This document shows positions 25,877-28,726 of a DNA stretch of 28,726 nt, piece after piece (the stretch's first letter is position 1; each line of letters begins with the position of its first letter). The position numbers and the translations under genes were made by a program. Source of the stretch: an uncultured Eubacteriales bacterium (GTDB lineage Bacteria; Bacillota; Clostridia; Lachnospirales; Lachnospiraceae); contig UQXZ01000017.1 in the NCBI GenBank assembly GCA_900545225.1, positions 1 through 28,726 of the forward strand. The letters are read 5' to 3'. The notes below the pieces were generated by a model, which worked only from the letters and a program-made list of their open reading frames with translations, did no database searches and had not been told where the DNA came from.

Positions 25877-27889
25877 ATGCTCAATAATATAATTCGAAGT
25901 AGAATAAAAAGTATTGTTATAGGATTATTGCTTACTTATGCTTTATTATTTCAATATAAAGCTGTAACATTATCACCCGCTGTAGAAAATGGAGGCTTTA
26001 TAGCAAGAGCATTTTCTATTACATCACAGGTTCTCAATGGATATGGGCTCGTTCATGCATTTATATGTGTTTGTATAATCTTTGTTGTATATAAAACGCT
26101 AAAGCATATGGGAAGATATAACTTTAAATATGGTAAATTAATATTTTTCATAGCACCTGTTTTTGGGATATTAAATGTTCTTGGCCTTTGTATGTATCAT
26201 ATGGATAAATTACCTAATGTTTACGGTGGTGTGTACACATTTTGGATAATAATTGTCATGTTAGGTTGGACTGTTGCTTTTTTACTTGCAGCATATTGGG
26301 TATGGTATTTTGTTGAATACCGATTACTTAAAGCTTCTATAGACAATAATAAAGGTGCAAAATGCGAATCCAGTAAGGAATCTGACCGAAAAACTGAATC
26401 ATCAAAGAATTCATTTTGGAATAGATTATGGGCTTGGTGTAGTTCTCATTTTTTTATATCTTCTGCCATTATTATCTTTTTATGTTGGATACCTTGGTTA
26501 ATAATATATTATCCTGCAAGTATGGATAACGATGTATATTGGCAACTTGCTTTGTACTTTGGGAAAATAGAACAAATAAATCACCATCCATGGTTTGCCA
26601 ATACGATTCTCGCAATGTTTTATTCTTTTGGCAGACAGATTGGAAGTGCTAATTTTGGGATATTTTTATATGTTCTTGTTAGAGACATTATCATGGCATT
26701 TATATATGCCGCCGGTGTAAATATGCTTCGTAAGGCTGGTATAAGAAAATTATTTTATAGATTGGTACTTATATATTTCGCAATAACACCGGTATGGGCT
26801 GCATATGCTAAACATGGATTTAAGGATACTTTTGCAGCAGCTTTATTTACATATTGTGTGATTAGCTTTATAACTCTTATATATAAGATAAAAAATCATG
26901 ATGATAAAGTGATGGATTATGTTAATTTCGCAATTGCAGTATTTGTTGCATCGTTGTATAGAAATAATTACATATATTGTATAATTCCTGTTGCAATAGT
27001 AATGGTTGTTTTTTGCCTTGTTAAAAAAATTAAGCTATATAAAATTGGAATTATTATCTTAGCGTTTGTATGCGTATTTGGATATAATCAATATGTATAT
27101 AATGGACTTGGAGTAAAAAAAGCTTCTTCGAATGAAATGATGTCATTGCCATATCAGGTAACAGCTCGAACTGTTAAGGAACATAAAGATGAGCTTACCA
27201 AAGAGGAATATAAAGCTATTGATGATGTATTGAGTATAGAAGGGCTTGGAGAGGCTTATAATCCAACTGTATCAGATCCGATTAAGTGGCGTGCAAAAAC
27301 ATCTTTTAATGCTGCATCAGATGAATGGAGAGCATGGGTTAAAACTTGGTTTAAAATGGCATTGGAATATCCCGAAAGCTACTTGGCGGCAATTATTGCT
27401 TCTACATATGGATATTACTCCTTTACACCGAAACTGCCTTTTGGTTCAGGTAATATGAATTCTGGAATGACAATATGGAACTGGGCAAGTTCAGAAATGT
27501 TTGGAGAAGAATTTCCGGAACTTCATTACGAAAATCCGGATTTAGATAATGCGAGAGAAGCTATGCAGCAGTGGACAACAGTGTGGGATAACACATTATT
27601 TTTAAGCTTAACGGATGTAATAGCTATTTATACATGGCTGACGGTTCTTATAGGTTGGATATTAATCCGTAAAAAGAAATATATATATCTTTTACCTGTT
27701 ATTATGGTTGAACTTCTTATACTTACATGTATAGCATCTCCTGTAAATGATTGCTTTAGATATTTTGCTCCGGTTGCTGCATCACTTCCAATGCTATTGG
27801 CAATATTTGGATTTATTAATAAGGAACAGGCAGGAGCTAAAGATGATGTTAGTGAGAAAAGAAAGCAGCGTAAAATGCAAAGTAATTAA
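25877..27889 (+). CDS. Polytopic membrane protein, GT-C-like (DUF6020-type)
   Basis: A 670-aa protein with about 13-14 hydrophobic helices. The first lie near residues 13-29, 58-73, 87-106 and 119-147, then a hydrophilic Lys/Ser/Glu loop (150-185), a second block from 191 to 404, a large outer domain (about 405-498), and three to four final helices up to 648, with a basic tail. Conserved-looking residues are YYPASMDNDVYWQ (Asp217, Asp219) in the first outer loop of block two, INHHPWF, and AKHGFKD. A double acidic motif in that loop is typical of GT-C enzymes using polyprenyl-linked sugars. It matches my memory of uncharacterised DUF6020-type proteins of Firmicutes. AGGGG precedes the ATG. Exact function is unknown; transfer of a lipid-carried sugar to a surface polymer is inferred from the GT2 neighbour. 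Confidence 0.8.
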   Translation: MLNNIIRSRIKSIVIGLLLTYALLFQYKAVTLSPAVENGGFIARAFSITSQVLNGYGLVHAFICVCIIFVVYKTLKHMGRYNFKYGKLIFFIAPVFGILNVLGLCMYHMDKLPNVYGGVYTFWIIIVMLGWTVAFLLAAYWVWYFVEYRLLKASIDNNKGAKCESSKESDRKTESSKNSFWNRLWAWCSSHFFISSAIIIFLCWIPWLIIYYPASMDNDVYWQLALYFGKIEQINHHPWFANTILAMFYSFGRQIGSANFGIFLYVLVRDIIMAFIYAAGVNMLRKAGIRKLFYRLVLIYFAITPVWAAYAKHGFKDTFAAALFTYCVISFITLIYKIKNHDDKVMDYVNFAIAVFVASLYRNNYIYCIIPVAIVMVVFCLVKKIKLYKIGIIILAFVCVFGYNQYVYNGLGVKKASSNEMMSLPYQVTARTVKEHKDELTKEEYKAIDDVLSIEGLGEAYNPTVSDPIKWRAKTSFNAASDEWRAWVKTWFKMALEYPESYLAAIIASTYGYYSFTPKLPFGSGNMNSGMTIWNWASSEMFGEEFPELHYENPDLDNAREAMQQWTTVWDNTLFLSLTDVIAIYTWLTVLIGWILIRKKKYIYLLPVIMVELLILTCIASPVNDCFRYFAPVAASLPMLLAIFGFINKEQAGAKDDVSEKRKQRKMQSN

Positions 27890-27919
27890 AGATTTTTTTA
27901 AAAAAGCCGAGGCTAAAAT

Positions 27920-28171
27920 ATGATTGCTTTATTAAGAAAATATAATATAAACATATTTGAGATAATTGTAGCATTATTGCTTGGCTTTGTATTTGCTGCC
28001 GCTCCTCACTACATTAATGATAGAGAATGTTATTTTACGGTTGGATATTTAGCAATATCTGTTATTCTAGGTATCATATTTATAGTATCAGCTTCCATAA
28101 TACGAGTTCTGATAAAAAGTAATATAAACAAGAGCTGCGAAAATAGATTTGTATCATTTATATATGAGTGA
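27920..28171 (+). pseudogene. Truncated N-terminus of a second polytopic membrane protein
   Basis: The 83-aa frame has GAGG (27909-27912) 7 bases before its ATG and two hydrophobic helices (about residues 11-31 and 41-63), then a basic stretch and FVSFIYE, and stops at TGA 28169-28171. It looks like the start of another large glycan-locus membrane protein, since helices followed by a basic linker also open the 670-aa neighbour. The stop falls exactly where AT-rich chromosomal sequence changes to GC-richer mobile DNA, so the rest of the gene was probably displaced. A genuine small two-helix protein remains possible. Confidence 0.6.
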
Positions 28172-28267
28172 AACCAGAACCAGATAAGGACAAAACTTCA
28201 AAAGCACACTGTTTAGTGACAGCGGAATGGATTTTGAAGTAAAAATCTTTATTTGAAGGAACACACA

Positions 28268-28628
28268 ATGGAACAATTCGTTACAGACGAACGGATAGGC
28301 TTGCGTTATGAGCTTGTCGGGGACTACTATCTGATTGCCGGAGAGCAGACCTATCGGCATATGGGGACAGCGACACTTGCAGTATCTGAAACAGCACCGC
28401 AAGGTACTCTACTCAAACCTGATGATAAGCGACAAGCTGAACGATTACCTTGCTGACCTAAGCAAGCAAGCAGAGGAGCTGTTCTCTCGGCTGGTAAAAC
28501 AACTTGCCGAAAAGGAGGGTGTAACGGAAGCACTCAAAGCGGAAACCCAAATGCTGTGGGTGCAGAAGATGAACAACATCCGCAACACCGCTATGGAGAT
28601 TGTTTCAAACGATTTAATTTACGCATAA
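28268..28628 (+). pseudogene. tnpV: Frameshifted transposon-encoded protein TnpV
   Basis: The ATG at 28268 follows GAAGGA (28255-28260). The first frame reads MEQFVTDERIGLRYELVGDYYLIAG, the usual TnpV opening (GDYYL). The next part, RPIGIWGQRHLQYLKQHRKVLYSNLM through NNIRNTAMEIVSNDLIYA, is a typical TnpV body but lies in the +1 frame (from 28335 to the stop at 28626-28628). The shift is between about 28325 and 28350, and the first frame would otherwise run on to 28456 as non-TnpV sequence. Intact family members are about 120 aa, matching the combined length. TnpV function is not established; it travels with clostridial mobilisable transposons. A sequencing error could produce the same picture. 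Confidence 0.8.
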
Positions 28629-28641
28629 CGAATATTTACCG

Positions 28642-28676
28642 AAAGGCTGCTGTCAATCGACAGCGGCTTTTCTTTG
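28642..28676 (+). terminator. Intrinsic terminator after tnpV
   Basis: AAGGCTGCTGTC (28643-28654) pairs with GACAGCGGCTTT (28659-28670; two G-U pairs) around AATC, followed by TCTTTGTTT. It starts 14 bases after the tnpV stop. Confidence 0.85.
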
Positions 28677-28679
28677 TTT

Positions 28680-28726
28680 GCGCGCCATGGGCGCGCTCTA
28701 ACGGGTGTAAGTCCCGAACACGCCCA
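28680..28726 (+). mobile_element. 5' end of a group II intron (probably class C), cut by the window edge
   Basis: The sequence opens with GCGCG, close to the GUGYG group II 5' consensus but with C at position 2. A GCGCGCC/GGCGCGC hairpin around ATG (28680-28696) follows, and then ACGGGTGTAAGTCCCG (28701-28716), a domain I pattern (GGGTG-AAGTCCC) very common in bacterial group II introns. Class C introns are known to insert just after Rho-independent terminators, and one sits immediately upstream. The maturase gene would lie beyond the window. The exact boundary is uncertain by a few bases. Confidence 0.65.

Larger units (their letters stand above)
28168..28726. mobile_element. Left part of an inserted mobile element (tnpV region)
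   Basis: From about 28168 composition shifts to near 50% GC, and the content is tnpV (known from Tn4451-type clostridial elements), a terminator and a group II intron start. The junction lies near TATATGAGTGAAACC. Tn4451-family elements moved by large serine recombinases use a GA target dinucleotide, and a GA is present at 28167-28168; this is suggestive only. The right end is outside the window. Confidence 0.6.

Noticed and set aside
28268..28456. Programmed frameshifting as the explanation for split tnpV
   Set aside because: No slippery heptamer with a downstream structure was evident at the switch; decay or read error is simpler.
28680..28696. GC-rich palindrome as an attachment or recombination site
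   Set aside because: The following ACGGGTGTAAGTCCCG block and the terminator context fit a group II intron domain I better.
1..28726. CRISPR array, LexA boxes, riboswitches, rRNA
   Set aside because: No regularly spaced repeats, no GAAC-N4-GTTC-like site near repair genes, and no recognised riboswitch core or rRNA sequence were found by eye.

Overview
The window is AT-rich DNA from a low-GC Gram-positive bacterium, most likely a Clostridia/Lachnospiraceae member. Supporting signs are the AddAB helicase-nuclease in place of RecBCD, an endonuclease-type MutL without MutH, a YnbB-type PLP protein next to MiaA, strong AGGAGG-like ribosome sites, heavy AAG/CTT/GTT codon use, and clostridial-type mobile DNA at both edges. 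Genus assignment is inference.

Layout. (1) 1-53 looks like the last bases of an IS3-like insertion sequence. (2) 242-7502 is a two-gene addB-addA recombination/repair operon with overlapping ends. (3) 7503-8763 holds a terminator, a tRNA-Lys(CTT) gene with its own promoter and terminator, and a monocistronic gene for an acidic 237-aa protein I cannot place. (4) 8863-9708 on the minus strand is a patatin-like phospholipase. (5) 9874-11574 encodes a Sel1/TPR-type repeat protein.

(6) 11626-23915 is one nearly gap-free run of nine genes: proB, an unknown 395-aa gene, 5-formyl-THF cyclo-ligase, proA, miaB, mutS, mutL, miaA and ynbB. It joins proline synthesis, one-carbon metabolism, mismatch repair and modification of tRNA A37 (MiaA prenylates A37; MiaB methylthiolates the product). 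(7) 24009-24692 is a stand-alone purC. (8) 24924-28171 is a surface-glycan locus with a GT2 lipid-linked sugar transferase, a 670-aa polytopic GT-C-like protein, and an 83-aa stub that looks like the start of a second such protein.

(9) From about 28168 to the end the base composition jumps to roughly 50% GC. A frameshifted tnpV gene, its terminator, and the 5' end of a group II intron lie there, so a mobile element appears to have cut the glycan locus.

No gene-free stretch exceeds 300 bases. The longest gaps (54-241, 7757-7976, 8764-8862, 9709-9873, 24693-24923) hold promoters, terminators and leaders as listed. I see no CRISPR array, phage genes, rRNA or recognisable riboswitch. The least described content is the 237-aa acidic protein, the 395-aa protein between proB and the cyclo-ligase, the repeat protein at 9874, and the mobile-element junction at the right edge.
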